Positions 1 to 9,703 of a stretch of 64,000 bases of DNA are shown in pieces. Numbering within the stretch: position 1 is the stretch's first letter; the number at the start of each line of letters is the position of its first letter. Location: positions 186,001 to 250,000 of the forward strand of contig JAITUA010000013.1 in assembly GCA_031286615.1 (NCBI GenBank), read 5' to 3'. The translations under genes were made by a program, and so were the position numbers. Source of the DNA: Chryseobacterium sp. GTDB lineage: Bacteria; Bacteroidota; Bacteroidia; Flavobacteriales; Weeksellaceae. The notes below the pieces were generated by a model. The model had not been told where the DNA came from. It was given only the letters and a program-made list of their open reading frames with translations, and did no database searches.

Positions 1-155
1 GCGGCAATTACGGGAACTCCCGTCCATTTTTTCTTAGTATGTTTAAAAGTAAATTCTCTTTGTAAATCAACTTCTGATCGGGATTTTAAAGTAGAACGTT
101 TAGGGCGGAACATTACATCCTTGAACCCTAATTTTATGTCATATTCTATACGCAT
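1..155 (-). CDS. guaC: GMP reductase, N-terminal fragment (cut by window edge)
   Basis: Reading leftward from an ATG at 155-153, the peptide begins [20 protein letters not shown] and continues through '[19 protein letters not shown]' to 'GVPVIA' at the edge. This opening is typical of the GuaC type of the IMPDH/GMP reductase barrel, where the GVP(V/I)IAANM strand follows. GMP reductase converts GMP to IMP with NADPH in the cytosol, as part of purine salvage. Only about 51 residues are present, so the catalytic cysteine loop cannot be seen. IMP dehydrogenase is the alternative, but the '[18 protein letters not shown]' signature favours GMP reductase. Confidence 0.85.
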   Translation of the reverse strand, partial: MRIEYDIKLGFKDVMFRPKRSTLKSRSEVDLQREFTFKHTKKKWTGVPVIA

Positions 156-239
156 TTTGTAATTATTTGTCAGAATAAAGGTAGTGAATAATCTGAAACA
201 GAAGTGCTCTAAAGTAATGGATTTTACCACCTGTGGCAT

Positions 240-281
240 AAAAAATCCGGCATGAAATAAGGTTTTCATACCGGATTTTTT
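240..281. terminator. Bidirectional intrinsic terminator
   Basis: A hairpin with arms AAAAAATCCGG-ATGAAA and TTTCAT-CCGGATTTTTT has A-runs on one side and T-runs on the other. It could stop leftward transcription from surE and any rightward transcription. It lies between surE and the divergent-side guaC fragment. Confidence 0.7.
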
Positions 282-361
282 GATTATTTATATAACTTCA
301 GCTTCTGATAATTGTTGAAGTAAAGCTTCTTATGACATTCAATAAGTAAATGATCAATAGG

Positions 362-1150
362 TTATTTTGTCTCTTTCATGTTTTCAAAAGTCATCACTTC
401 TTCCAGTGTTTTCATGTATTCATACGCTGTAAGATCGAACTTTACCGGAACAATAGAAATATATCCGTTAGCTAAAGCAGTTTCATCAGCATCTTCAGAA
501 TCATCCATATTGTTAAAATAACCGGTCAGCCAGTAATATTTTTTGCCGTGTGGGTTTATTCTTTCGTCAAAGCTTTCTTCCCATTTTGCGTGAGCCTGTT
601 TACATACTTTTACACCTTTTATTTCCTCGGCAGGAAGTTTAGGAATATTTACATTCAATACAATACCTTTTGGCATTGGATTTTCCAAAGTTCTTCTTAC
701 GATATTCTGAATAAATTCCTTAGCCTGGGTAAAATCAGCTTCCCAACTGAAATCCAGTAATGAGAATCCAATTGCAGGAATTCCTTCTACACCAGCTTCC
801 ACAGCAGCAGACATCGTTCCTGAATAGATCACATTAATAGAAGAGTTTGCTCCGTGATTGATTCCTGAAACCACAATATCAGGTCTTCTTTTCAGAATTT
901 TATCAAGAGCCATCTTTACACAGTCTACAGGAGTTCCGCTGCATGAAAAATCGGTCTGCGGGCCATCCAGGGTAACTTCTTCGTAGCTTAGGGTAGAATT
1001 AATGGTAATAGCGTGGCCTTTTCCACTTTGAGGAGAGTTAGGTGCCACAACAACTACTTCTCCGATTTCATTCATAAAACTGATAAGATTTCTGATACCA
1101 GGAGCTGTAATTCCATCATCATTAGTAACCAGAATAAGCGGTCTTTCCAT
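362..1150 (-). CDS. surE: 5'/3'-nucleotidase SurE
   Basis: 262 aa, the usual SurE length. SurE is a metal-dependent cytosolic phosphatase that removes phosphate from nucleoside 5'- and 3'-monophosphates. The N-terminal acidic metal motif TNDDG lies at residues 9-13, followed by 'APNSPQSGKGHAIT' (about 36-49), which contains the conserved Ser region, and 'SGINHGANSSINVIYSGT' (about 95-112), the Asn/Gly-rich active-site loop. The ATG at 1150 gives the motif its normal distance from the N terminus. The gene stands alone, with a terminator downstream at 240-281 and a long upstream spacer holding an inverted repeat. Confidence 0.95.
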   Translation of the reverse strand: MERPLILVTNDDGITAPGIRNLISFMNEIGEVVVVAPNSPQSGKGHAITINSTLSYEEVTLDGPQTDFSCSGTPVDCVKMALDKILKRRPDIVVSGINHGANSSINVIYSGTMSAAVEAGVEGIPAIGFSLLDFSWEADFTQAKEFIQNIVRRTLENPMPKGIVLNVNIPKLPAEEIKGVKVCKQAHAKWEESFDERINPHGKKYYWLTGYFNNMDDSEDADETALANGYISIVPVKFDLTAYEYMKTLEEVMTFENMKETK

Positions 1151-1186
1151 AAATTATCTTTAATATTTTTTATTCAAATAGAGTGA

Positions 1187-1213
1187 ATTTGTTCATTTCA
1201 GAATTGAACAAAT
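1187..1213. promoter_or_regulatory. Inverted repeat upstream of surE
   Basis: ATTTGTTCA (1187-1195) and TGAACAAAT (1205-1213) are perfect 9-bp inverted arms around a 9-bp spacer, 37 bp upstream of the surE start. The symmetry suits a dimeric repressor operator, but no regulator can be assigned and a chance AT-rich hairpin is possible. Confidence 0.3.
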
Positions 1214-1533
1214 AGATTTTCAACACATCAAATGTAGGCAAAAATAAGACGTGATAAAACAGCATATTTATTATTGATTGTGACGAAAACGAAATTGAGA
1301 TTTTCTTGTTTTACCTTTGAAATGGACAGAACGCAGGGAAAAGAAAGTAAGTAAGGTATAGAAATTAAACTTAAAATAAAGCAAAATTAATACTTGATAT
1401 AATTCTGTGTTTTCTGAAAATAACCACAGTACTTACAAATGCTTTTCAGACAAAATATATTACAGCTTCACTAAAGAGCATCTGTAAGCCTTATGGTTGT
1501 TTTTAATTTTAAGTGGTTTTACAAAATAATAAA
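1214..1533. other. Gene-free spacer
   Basis: About 320 bp of AT-rich sequence between the surE upstream repeat and the small membrane protein. I see no open frame with coding character, no tRNA and no convincing hairpin. Confidence 0.5.
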
Positions 1534-2048
<515 letters not shown>

Positions 2049-4178
2049 ATGTGGAAAAATTTCAAACTGAATAAATTTTTACTCCTTATTCCATTAACCA
2101 GTCTAATGTTTTGTTTCAACTCGCCAAAGAATGACGATGAAAAGATGCAGACGATTATGGTGAGCGTAAAAAACACACTTTCTTATCTGCATTATAGCCC
2201 CAAGACTATCAATGATGCCTATTCGAAGGACGTTTATAAGCATTATTTCGAATTGGTAGATCCTGCTAAAAGATATTTCCTGCAATCTGATATGGATGAA
2301 TTCAACAAGCATGAGACAAAGCTTGATGATTATATCAGCCAGGGTGATCTTACATTCTATAAGCTTACAATTGACAGACTATACCAGAGAGTGGATGAGA
2401 TCGATAAAATAACACAGGATATTTTCAGCAAGCCGATTAATCTTCAGGAAGATGAAACGCTTACTCTTGAGCCGAAACTTAAAAAGGTACCTGCCAATAA
2501 GCAGGAGCAGTACAATGAGTGGAAAAAATTCATCAAGTACAATATCCTTCAGGAAGTAGAGTCGATGAACAGCAAAGAAGAAGCTCAGAAAGAAAAGAAA
2601 GATTCTGTTCAGAAGTACAAACTGAAAGATACCATTAAGTTTAAGCCTCTTACTCAGGACGAAAAGATCAAAAAAGCGACTGATGAAGTAAAAGATCTTG
2701 TAAAAGATACCTTTACCCGATTCAAAAAGAGAAAGAAAATGGATTGGTTTACTGTGTATATGAATGCATATACAGAAGTATTCGATCCACATACTAACTA
2801 TTATTCTCCAAAAGATAAAGAAGATTTTGATACTCAGTTTACAGGAAAAGTAATCGGTATTGGAGCATTAATCCAGGAGAAAAAAGGAAACCTTTACTTA
2901 GGAGCTCTTACAATTGGTGCACCGGCATGGAAGTCGAAACAGCTTTCTGAAGGAGATAAAATCCTGAAAGTAAGATCTAAACCGAAAGAAGATGCCGTAA
3001 ATGTAGTAGGAATGCTTTCTGATGAAGCGGTACGTTTGATCAGAGGTGAGAAAGGAACTCCGGTAACATTGACGGTTCAGAAAAAAGACGGTACCATCAA
3101 AGATGTAACAATGATCCGTGAGGAAGTAGCTATTGAAGACACTTTCGCAAGAAGTATTGTAGTGAATACTCCAAATGGTAAGAAATATGGTTTCATCAAC
3201 CTTCCAAGCTTTAATGCTGATTTTGAAAATGCAAAAGGAAGAAATGCTTCTGATGACATCAAAAATGAGATCATTAAACTGAAAGAACAGAATATCCAGG
3301 GAATCATTCTTGACCTTAGAAATAATGGAGGTGGTTCTTTAACTGAAGTAGGGGATATTATGGGACTTTTCATGGAAGCCGGACCTTACGTTCAGGTGAA
3401 AGACGGAAACGGGAAAATACAGACCCTTAAGAATAAAAATGAAACTCCGATCTGGACTGGTCCTTTGGTAATCATGCAAAACGAGCTTTCAGCTTCAGCT
3501 TCAGAAATCCTTGCAGGAGTAATGCAGGATAACGGAAGAGCAATGATTATAGGATCTCCGCAGTCTTTCGGGAAAGGAACCGTTCAGACTTTTGTGGACC
3601 TGAACAGATTCCTTAATACAGAAGATGATTTCGGATCTTTGAAACTGACTATCCAGAAGTTCTACAGAATTACCGGAGAATCTACACAGAGAAAAGGGAT
3701 CGTTTCTGATATCCAGATGAAAGACTTTTTTACCTATGCTGAAGTAGGAGAGCGATATGATGACTATGCATTGGCATGGGACAAAATTCCACCTACGAAA
3801 TTCCAGAAACTGAACTATTTCAATATTCAGGCACTGGAAAAAGCAAGCGCAGACAGAATGGCTAAAAACAGCAATTATCAGTTGTTATTAGAGTCTGCTC
3901 AGTGGAGAGAAAAACTTGATAAAGAAGAAAATATTACTTTGAATATCACTAAGTTTAATGAGCTGATGAAGAACAGAAAATCTCAGATTGAAAAGTTCAA
4001 AGCTTTGACAAAATTTGAGAACGGACTTCAGTTCATCATGTATCCAAGTGAAGTTGAAAGAGAGAAAAAAGATGAAGCTTTCAAGAAAAAATCTGAAATG
4101 TGGATCAAGAATCTGAAAAAAGATCTTTATCTGCAGGAAGCAATGAATATTGTATCAGATATGGGAGCTAAATCCTAA
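2049..4178 (+). CDS. C-terminal processing protease (Prc/Tsp type, peptidase S41)
   Basis: 709 aa, the long Prc/Tsp type. An N-terminal hydrophobic segment (about 8-24) targets it to the envelope. The helical Tsp N-terminal region follows ('YFELVDPAKRYFLQSDMDEF', about 67-86). A PDZ domain spans about 275-350 and the S41 core about 370-560. The catalytic dyad is visible: Ser483 in LSASASEI and Lys509 in SFGKGTVQ. It trims the C termini of periplasmic proteins, judging from the family. The gene is followed by a strong terminator and is convergent with sodC. Confidence 0.93.
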   Translation: MWKNFKLNKFLLLIPLTSLMFCFNSPKNDDEKMQTIMVSVKNTLSYLHYSPKTINDAYSKDVYKHYFELVDPAKRYFLQSDMDEFNKHETKLDDYISQGDLTFYKLTIDRLYQRVDEIDKITQDIFSKPINLQEDETLTLEPKLKKVPANKQEQYNEWKKFIKYNILQEVESMNSKEEAQKEKKDSVQKYKLKDTIKFKPLTQDEKIKKATDEVKDLVKDTFTRFKKRKKMDWFTVYMNAYTEVFDPHTNYYSPKDKEDFDTQFTGKVIGIGALIQEKKGNLYLGALTIGAPAWKSKQLSEGDKILKVRSKPKEDAVNVVGMLSDEAVRLIRGEKGTPVTLTVQKKDGTIKDVTMIREEVAIEDTFARSIVVNTPNGKKYGFINLPSFNADFENAKGRNASDDIKNEIIKLKEQNIQGIILDLRNNGGGSLTEVGDIMGLFMEAGPYVQVKDGNGKIQTLKNKNETPIWTGPLVIMQNELSASASEILAGVMQDNGRAMIIGSPQSFGKGTVQTFVDLNRFLNTEDDFGSLKLTIQKFYRITGESTQRKGIVSDIQMKDFFTYAEVGERYDDYALAWDKIPPTKFQKLNYFNIQALEKASADRMAKNSNYQLLLESAQWREKLDKEENITLNITKFNELMKNRKSQIEKFKALTKFENGLQFIMYPSEVEREKKDEAFKKKSEMWIKNLKKDLYLQEAMNIVSDMGAKS

Positions 4179-4183
4179 ACATA

Positions 4184-4217
4184 AAAAAACCGCTAATGAA
4201 AATTAGCGGTTTTTTTA
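4184..4217. terminator. Bidirectional terminator between protease gene and sodC
   Basis: AAAAAACCGCTAAT, loop GAAA, then ATTAGCGGTTTTTTT. A perfect GC-containing stem with flanking A and T tracts ends both convergent transcripts. Confidence 0.9.
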
Positions 4218-4230
4218 TTGAGTAACGAGA

Positions 4231-4734
4231 TTACTTAATTTCTACACATCCCACTCTTCCTCCGGCATTTCCGGTAGGCTGAGTATGGAAATCATCTGCT
4301 GCAGCGTGTACAATAAGACCTTTTCCGATAATGTTTTTAGACTCATCCGTACAGCCCAGGCACCATTTGTCTGTCTTGAAAGTCAATGTTGCAGTTCCGC
4401 TCTGATCAGCAACCAGGTTTCCTATATCTCCCATATGGAAATGTTCAGCACCCCATTTACCATGGTCATTCTTTGAAGGATTCCAGTGGCCTCCTGTAGA
4501 AGTTCCGTCTGCTGCAGAACAGTCTCCTTTTTCATGAATGTGTACCGCATGGATTCCAGGAGTAAGATTGGTGATATCCAGCTTCATAGTTACCTCATTT
4601 CCGTTCTGGGTAAATTTCGCTGTTCCTCCTGTCTGTGTTCCGCTTTTGGCATTTACAGAATACATTTTTGTTGTTCCGCATGAAGTTGCTAAAAATGCAA
4701 ATCCTGCCAATAATGCTAGTGTTTGTACTTTCAT
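4231..4734 (-). CDS. sodC: Cu/Zn superoxide dismutase, lipoprotein form
   Basis: 167 aa. It disproportionates superoxide outside the cytoplasm. The signal ends 'FLATSC', so Cys19 is the likely lipidated residue. Copper and zinc ligand motifs are complete: 'HAVHIHEKGDCSA' (two copper His and the disulfide Cys), 'GGHWNPSKNDHG', 'HFHMGDIGN' with the zinc Asp, and 'GLIVHAAADDFHTQ'. The C-terminal 'GGRVGC' supplies the active-site Arg and second disulfide Cys. An extra pair 'WCLGC' lies in a loop and may form an additional disulfide. It shares a bidirectional terminator with the protease gene. Confidence 0.95.
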   Translation of the reverse strand: MKVQTLALLAGFAFLATSCGTTKMYSVNAKSGTQTGGTAKFTQNGNEVTMKLDITNLTPGIHAVHIHEKGDCSAADGTSTGGHWNPSKNDHGKWGAEHFHMGDIGNLVADQSGTATLTFKTDKWCLGCTDESKNIIGKGLIVHAAADDFHTQPTGNAGGRVGCVEIK

Positions 4735-4966
4735 TTTTTAAATGATTTATAGTGATTTTACCCTAAAATTATAAAAGATTTTCCAAAGGGCTTTATGATT
4801 CCAGTCTTTTTTTTCAAAAGATACTGCGCAGTACAGCCGAAATTAAATACGTTTCAGCCTCAGATTCTGCAACTTTGACCGGATGATGAATTGCTTTAAA
4901 AAGGGACGAAAAAAAGCTTATTTTTAACGTTAAAGTAATGATCCCATATCAAAGAAGAAATAGAAA

Positions 4967-5605
4967 ATGATTATTCTGTACACATTCATCAGCGAAGAAA
5001 AACACCAGTTCCTCCTTGACCGGTATCTGCCTGTTTTTTCTGATGATATTAAAAAAGATATTCTGAGATACAGAAGATGGCAGGACGCACAGCTTTCTTT
5101 AATGGGAAAAGTGCTTCTGCAGCACGGATTAAAAACTTATTATAACATTCAGGATGTGGAGATTAGCATTCTTTCTAACAAAAAACCATATTTGAAAGGA
5201 CAGAATCTTCATTTCAATATATCGCATTCCAAAGACCTTGTTGCCTGTGCCATTGCAGAATATCCTTTGGGAATAGATATAGAATATAATGACCCGAAAG
5301 TTACTTACCATGATTTTACATTTCAGATGACTTCTAATGAAATTCAGGATGCTGAAGATAAAATGAATGAATTTTTTACCTATTGGACAAGAAAAGAAGC
5401 TGTTATAAAAGCACATGGGGCCGGGATGATGCTTCCTCTAGATTCTTTTGAAGTCGTAAACGATGAGTGCATCATTGAAGACGAAAAGTTTTTTATAAAA
5501 GAGATTTTTATTCACGAAGATTATCATAGTTATATCGCTTCTTCAGATCTTCAGATTAAAAATATAATCCCTCTTTTTAAACATTTTGAAGAGGATATTC
5601 TATAG
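4967..5605 (+). CDS. 4'-phosphopantetheinyl transferase superfamily protein
   Basis: 212 aa, the size of Sfp/HetI-type enzymes. These move the phosphopantetheine arm of CoA onto carrier proteins. The two signature blocks are present: 'PLGIDIEY' with Asp104 and Glu106 (Mg ligands) and 'YWTRKEAVIKAHG' with Trp140, Lys143 and Glu144. The middle stretch 'LHFNISHSKDLVACAI' is the expected acceptor-binding strand. No polyketide or nonribosomal synthetase is in the window, so it may serve fatty-acid carrier protein or a remote cluster. It reads alone between sodC and the AraC gene. Confidence 0.92.
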   Translation: MIILYTFISEEKHQFLLDRYLPVFSDDIKKDILRYRRWQDAQLSLMGKVLLQHGLKTYYNIQDVEISILSNKKPYLKGQNLHFNISHSKDLVACAIAEYPLGIDIEYNDPKVTYHDFTFQMTSNEIQDAEDKMNEFFTYWTRKEAVIKAHGAGMMLPLDSFEVVNDECIIEDEKFFIKEIFIHEDYHSYIASSDLQIKNIIPLFKHFEEDIL

Positions 5606-5668
5606 TAAAAAAGAGTTGATTATCTTGATAATAGCAATAATAGACAACAGATTTTCATTCTGGAAAAA

Positions 5669-5676
5669 TATCTTTG
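5669..5676 (+). promoter_or_regulatory. TAnnTTTG-type -7 element of the AraC gene
   Basis: TATCTTTG at 5669-5676 is a full match to the Bacteroidetes -7 consensus, 19 bp before the proposed TTG start. No TTG -33 box is present at the usual spacing. Confidence 0.5.
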
Positions 5677-5694
5677 TAAACTAACAACTTTGAA

Positions 5695-6597
5695 TTGGAA
5701 GAATATAAAAAGCGAATTGTAAAAACAATTCAATATATTGATAATCATATTGATTCTGATTTGTCTCTGGAGAAAGTTTCAGAGGTAAGTGCCTATTCGC
5801 CCTTTCATTTCCACAGAATATTTAAGCTCGTTACCGGAGAAACCCTTCAGAACTATATCATCAGGAAGAAAATAGAAAAAAGCGCTCTTCATCTGGCACT
5901 GCATAAAAATATGGAAATCAAGAACATTTATTGGGATCTTGGATTTTCTAATCATTCTGTTTTCTGTAAAACTTTTAAAAAGCATTACGGTTTGGCTCCC
6001 ACAGAATTTCGGAAATCAGCGCCGGAAAAATTTCACAGGATTTTACAAACACATCGCAAGAACGGACAAATTGATACGGTTTTCAGCCAATACATTTGCA
6101 ACATAGAAAACCTATTAAATTGGACCAACATGAATTTAAAAATCGAAGTAAAAGAAATGCCGGAAATGAATCTGGCGTCTGTAATGAGCCTTGGAATTGC
6201 AAACGTAGAACCTTCTTTCAACGTATTAATAGACTGGGCGGCTAAGAAGAATCTTTTTCCGAGGAAGAATGTGAAAATGATCGCTGTTTATCATGACAGC
6301 TGTAAGATTACCCCTCTTGATAAAGTCAGAATCCACGCCTGCATGCTTCTGGATGAAAAGCTAAAACAGCAGGAGGGTGAAGTATTTGCTGAAACCTTAG
6401 ATGCAGGAAAATACATTGTGGGGAGCGGTGAAGTTACGTTAGATGACTTCGAGCAATGCTGGGTTTCTTTGTTTTTATGGATGAATGAAAACAAGTATAC
6501 AACCAGAAGAACCTTTCCTTACGAAATCTATCATTCCAATTTTAAAGAACATCCGGAAGGAAAAATGATCGTTGATTTCTGTATTCCGATTCACTAA
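5695..6597 (+). CDS. AraC-family regulator with GyrI-like effector domain
   Basis: 300 aa. Residues about 8-105 hold the AraC double helix-turn-helix ('DLSLEKVSEVSAYSPFHFHR' and 'IYWDLGFSNHSVFCKTFKKH'). Residues about 145-298 resemble the GyrI/SOUL-like small-molecule domain. This order is that of Rob/SoxS-like sensors of toxic compounds. The start is TTG: an in-frame stop at 5677-5679 precedes it with no ATG between, and TTG 5695 places the HTH at its usual distance. A TATCTTTG element lies just upstream. Its target is unknown; the TonB receptor gene downstream has its own promoter. Confidence 0.9.
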   Translation: MEEYKKRIVKTIQYIDNHIDSDLSLEKVSEVSAYSPFHFHRIFKLVTGETLQNYIIRKKIEKSALHLALHKNMEIKNIYWDLGFSNHSVFCKTFKKHYGLAPTEFRKSAPEKFHRILQTHRKNGQIDTVFSQYICNIENLLNWTNMNLKIEVKEMPEMNLASVMSLGIANVEPSFNVLIDWAAKKNLFPRKNVKMIAVYHDSCKITPLDKVRIHACMLLDEKLKQQEGEVFAETLDAGKYIVGSGEVTLDDFEQCWVSLFLWMNENKYTTRRTFPYEIYHSNFKEHPEGKMIVDFCIPIH

Positions 6598-6603
6598 CTT
6601 CCC

Positions 6604-6672
6604 ATTCGGTAGCAAAAGAATGCCTTTCGGTAACAAATTTTTTATCGGAAGGCATTTTTCATTCTATTTTTG
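6604..6672 (+). promoter_or_regulatory. 21-bp-period direct repeat plus -7 element (candidate LytTR site 1)
   Basis: ATTCGGTA (6604-6611) and TTTCGGTA (6625-6632) are direct repeats 21 bp apart, start to start. TATTTTTG (6665-6672) follows 32 bp after the second repeat and matches TAnnTTTG. The same layout occurs at 9704-9771 and 12053-12121. LytTR regulators bind paired direct repeats separated by about two helical turns, and a LytTR gene closes this cluster, so binding by that protein is inferred. No good -33 TTG is seen, as expected for an activated promoter. Confidence 0.65.
6619..6660 (+). terminator. Hairpin after AraC gene
   Basis: AATGCCTT (6619-6626) pairs with AAGGCATT (6649-6656), followed by a short T run. 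It may terminate the AraC transcript. It overlaps the second direct repeat of the candidate LytTR site, so read-through and activation could interfere. Confidence 0.5.
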
Positions 6673-6690
6673 ACCCAGAAAACAATAAAA

Positions 6691-8937
6691 ATGAAAACGC
6701 AAGGACAAAACATACTGCTTCTTATCTTCCTGATGGCTTCCATAATGGGGTATTCACAGGTGAAGATCTCAGGAAAAGTTTCCTTTAAAAACAAAGGAGT
6801 AAGTGAAGTAAACGTCACTCTGAAAGATACCTATGACGGCACAACCACAGATGCACAAGGGAATTTTTCTTTTGAAACTTCAGAAAAAGGAAATCATACA
6901 ATTACATTTACCCACCCGAAATACGAGAATGTAGAAAGAACAGTTTCTATTGAAAATCAGGAAATTTCTTTGAATGTCGATCTTAAAGAACAGATCAGCG
7001 AGATTGATGCAGTAGTAGTTTCTGCGGGATCTATTGAAGCAAGCGATAAGAAAAGAGCAACAGCACTGCTTTCCCCAATTGATATTTATACCACAGCAGG
7101 TGCAGACGGGCAGATTTCTTCGGCTTTAACGTATCTTCCGGGAGTACAGAAAGTAGGGGGAACTGAAGGTCTTTTTATCAGAGGAGGTACAGGTACGGAA
7201 TCTAAAATTTTTATGGACGGAAGCCTTATCAATAATTATTTTTCTAATTCTGTTCCGGGAATTGCAGGAAGAGATCAGTTCAATACCTCTCTTTTCAAAG
7301 GAAATATATTTTCAAGCGGCGGATATTCTGCATTGTACGGACAGGCCCTTTCAGGAGCTTTGATGCTGGAAAGTGTTGATCTTCCGGATGAGAGTTCTTA
7401 CAGTTTAGGAATTTCTCCTATTTTTCTGAGTGCAGGATTTCAGAAGCTCGGAGACAATAAGAACTATTCTTATGGAGCGACGGCAGGATATTCTCTTTTA
7501 ACTTTGATGCAGAAAACCTTCAATTTTAATACAGACTTTGTTGAAGCACCACAGGGACTTAACGGAGATCTGAATTTCAGGTTTAAAACAACATCAGGGG
7601 GATTTTTCAAATACTATGGGATGTTCAATTCCAATAAAATGGGAGTTAGGTCAGAAAGCCTTGAGCCCGGATATGATTTCAGCCTGGTAAAGCTTAACGG
7701 AAAAAATACATTTCATAACCTTTCTTTTAAACAGAAATTTGGAAAATACCTTTTGAATGTAGGAGGTTCTTATTCTTACAACAGATCCGATCTTCATTTT
7801 TCTACAGAAACCAATGATATCGAATCCAACAAAAGCCAGCTTCTTACAGACGGAAATTATTTGAACTTCAAAGCCGTTCTTGAAAGAAAGATCAACAGAA
7901 TCAGTGCTCTGAGAGGAGGAATTGAATTGAATAATACCGATGAAAACCTGAATTTTGAAGCCGTACAGAAACATTATAAAGATTTGATTTCTTCCGCTTT
8001 TCTTGAAACAGATCTGGGTTTCAGCAATGCCTTATCAGCGAAAATAGGAGTAAGAGCAGAGCATTCTTCTTTTTTAGGAAAGAATAATATAGCCCCTCGT
8101 TTTGCGATTGCTTACCGCCTGGCAAAAGACTGGACGACTTCCTTAGCTTACGGTCTTTTTTATCAGAATCCTGAAAGTAAATACATCAATGGCCCGGCAG
8201 ATCTTGGTTTCCAACAGTCTCAGCATTATATTTTTCAGGTTCAGAGAGCTTCGGAAGGAAGAACGCTGCGTTTTGAAGCATTTTATAAAAAATATGACCA
8301 GCTGATTAAAACATTTAACGTTAATCAGGATAAAGAGCAAAATCAACAGATTCAGACTGCTTTAAACAACAGTGGATATGGTTATGCAAAAGGAGTGGAA
8401 TTTTTCTGGAGAGACAATAAAAAAACATTTGAAAATATTGACTACTGGATCAGCTACTCATATCTTGATTCCAAAAGAGATTTTCTTAATTATCCTGTCA
8501 GCCTGCAGCCAAGTTTTGCCGCTGAACATACCCTTTCCGCAGTGGCAAAAAGATTTATTCCGGAATGGAAGCTTGGGGTAAACTTATCGTATACCTATGC
8601 CAAAGGACGTCCTTATTATGATATTGCCTCTACGTTTGAGAATGGAAAAGCAGTGAATTATACAAGAAATGAAGGAAGATTAAAAGATTATAACGCTTTG
8701 AATTTCAGCATCAACTATCTGCCTAATATCGGTAAAAAAGATGCGAAAGCTTTTCCTGTATTCGTATTGAGTGTCAGCAATATTTTAGGATCAAAGAATG
8801 TGTACGGCTATAACTTCTCTGCGGATGGGTCCAGAAGTTCTGCTGTAGTGCCGCCAGTCAATACTTTTGTTTTCATTGGAGCATTTATAAGCTTCGGAGT
8901 AGATAAAACAGATGATGCGATCAATAATAATTTATAA
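6691..8937 (+). CDS. TonB-dependent outer membrane receptor
   Basis: 748 aa from ATG 6691. An earlier in-frame TTG at 6670 lies inside the -7 element and cannot be the start. A signal peptide ends near 'GYSQ'. A carboxypeptidase-like regulatory (transthyretin-fold) domain follows at about 24-105, then a plug domain ('SSALTYLPGVQKVGGTEGLF...GTESKIFMDG') and a beta-barrel to the C terminus. It would import an unidentified ligand using ExbB/ExbD/TonB energy. It is the first gene of the 2TM/LytTR island and is preceded by the repeat-bearing promoter, so it is a likely target of the response regulator. Confidence 0.9.
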   Translation: MKTQGQNILLLIFLMASIMGYSQVKISGKVSFKNKGVSEVNVTLKDTYDGTTTDAQGNFSFETSEKGNHTITFTHPKYENVERTVSIENQEISLNVDLKEQISEIDAVVVSAGSIEASDKKRATALLSPIDIYTTAGADGQISSALTYLPGVQKVGGTEGLFIRGGTGTESKIFMDGSLINNYFSNSVPGIAGRDQFNTSLFKGNIFSSGGYSALYGQALSGALMLESVDLPDESSYSLGISPIFLSAGFQKLGDNKNYSYGATAGYSLLTLMQKTFNFNTDFVEAPQGLNGDLNFRFKTTSGGFFKYYGMFNSNKMGVRSESLEPGYDFSLVKLNGKNTFHNLSFKQKFGKYLLNVGGSYSYNRSDLHFSTETNDIESNKSQLLTDGNYLNFKAVLERKINRISALRGGIELNNTDENLNFEAVQKHYKDLISSAFLETDLGFSNALSAKIGVRAEHSSFLGKNNIAPRFAIAYRLAKDWTTSLAYGLFYQNPESKYINGPADLGFQQSQHYIFQVQRASEGRTLRFEAFYKKYDQLIKTFNVNQDKEQNQQIQTALNNSGYGYAKGVEFFWRDNKKTFENIDYWISYSYLDSKRDFLNYPVSLQPSFAAEHTLSAVAKRFIPEWKLGVNLSYTYAKGRPYYDIASTFENGKAVNYTRNEGRLKDYNALNFSINYLPNIGKKDAKAFPVFVLSVSNILGSKNVYGYNFSADGSRSSAVVPPVNTFVFIGAFISFGVDKTDDAINNNL

Positions 8938-8988
8938 AAAAACATATCTTAGGACAAACAAATAGACTAACTTTTAAAATTTGATATC

Positions 8989-9648
8989 ATGAAAAAATAC
9001 CTTTTAAGCTTTGCTTTAGCTTTTGTGAGTTTAACAGCTTTTGCACAGGCAGATTACGACAAAATAATGGCTGAAAAAATCGGAAGAATAGAAGTCTGTA
9101 AAACATCGGAAGATTTCCAGACTCTGGCCAATGATTTCCAGAGAATAGGAAGCAAGGAAAGCACAAAATGGCTTCCGGCATACTATGCGGCATTTTCTTA
9201 TATCCAGAAAGGAAGAACCTTGATGAGAGACGGAAAAATGCAGGAACTGGATGCTATCGCAGATCAGGCTGAAAAACAGCTGTCAATGGCACAGAATCTT
9301 GCCGGAGCTGATAATGCAGAAATTCACTTGCTGAGAAAAATGTCCTATTCACTCAGAATGATGGTAAATCCGGCACAACGTTATATGACAGACGGTGCCA
9401 GAGCTGCTGAAGAGCTTAATATTGCAGAAAAATTAGAGCCGGCAAACCCAAGAATTGCTCTTATCAAAGCAGAAGACGTTTATTTTACTCCGGAACAGTA
9501 CGGAGGAAGCAAAACCAAAGGATTGGAAATGTTCAAAGATGCACAGGCAAAATTTAAAGCTTATAAACTAAAGACAGGTTTAGATCCTAACTGGGGAAAA
9601 AGTGAAGCCGATTATTTTCTAAGTCTTCCTGCGGAAAAAGCAAAATAG
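8989..9648 (+). CDS. Exported helical (TPR-like) protein
   Basis: 219 aa. A clean signal peptide (MKKYLLSFALAFVSLTAFAQ) is followed by an all-helical, Ala-rich protein. Segments such as 'AYYAAFSYIQKGRTLM' and 'EELNIAEKLEPANPRIALIKAE' look like tetratricopeptide-type repeats, though degenerate. No catalytic motif is seen. It begins 51 bp after the receptor gene and is followed by a terminator, so the two probably form one transcript. A periplasmic role with the receptor, for example ligand handling or protein contact, is inference only. Confidence 0.75.
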   Translation: MKKYLLSFALAFVSLTAFAQADYDKIMAEKIGRIEVCKTSEDFQTLANDFQRIGSKESTKWLPAYYAAFSYIQKGRTLMRDGKMQELDAIADQAEKQLSMAQNLAGADNAEIHLLRKMSYSLRMMVNPAQRYMTDGARAAEELNIAEKLEPANPRIALIKAEDVYFTPEQYGGSKTKGLEMFKDAQAKFKAYKLKTGLDPNWGKSEADYFLSLPAEKAK

Positions 9649-9673
9649 TATACTCTTACTTAACATATCAATT

Positions 9674-9698
9674 AACCTTCATCCGTGAAGGTTTTTTT
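9674..9698 (+). terminator. Intrinsic terminator after receptor operon
   Basis: ACCTTCA, loop TCCG, TGAAGGT followed by a T run. It separates the receptor/TPR transcript from the histidine kinase transcript. Confidence 0.85.
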
Positions 9699-9703
9699 AT
9701 ACC

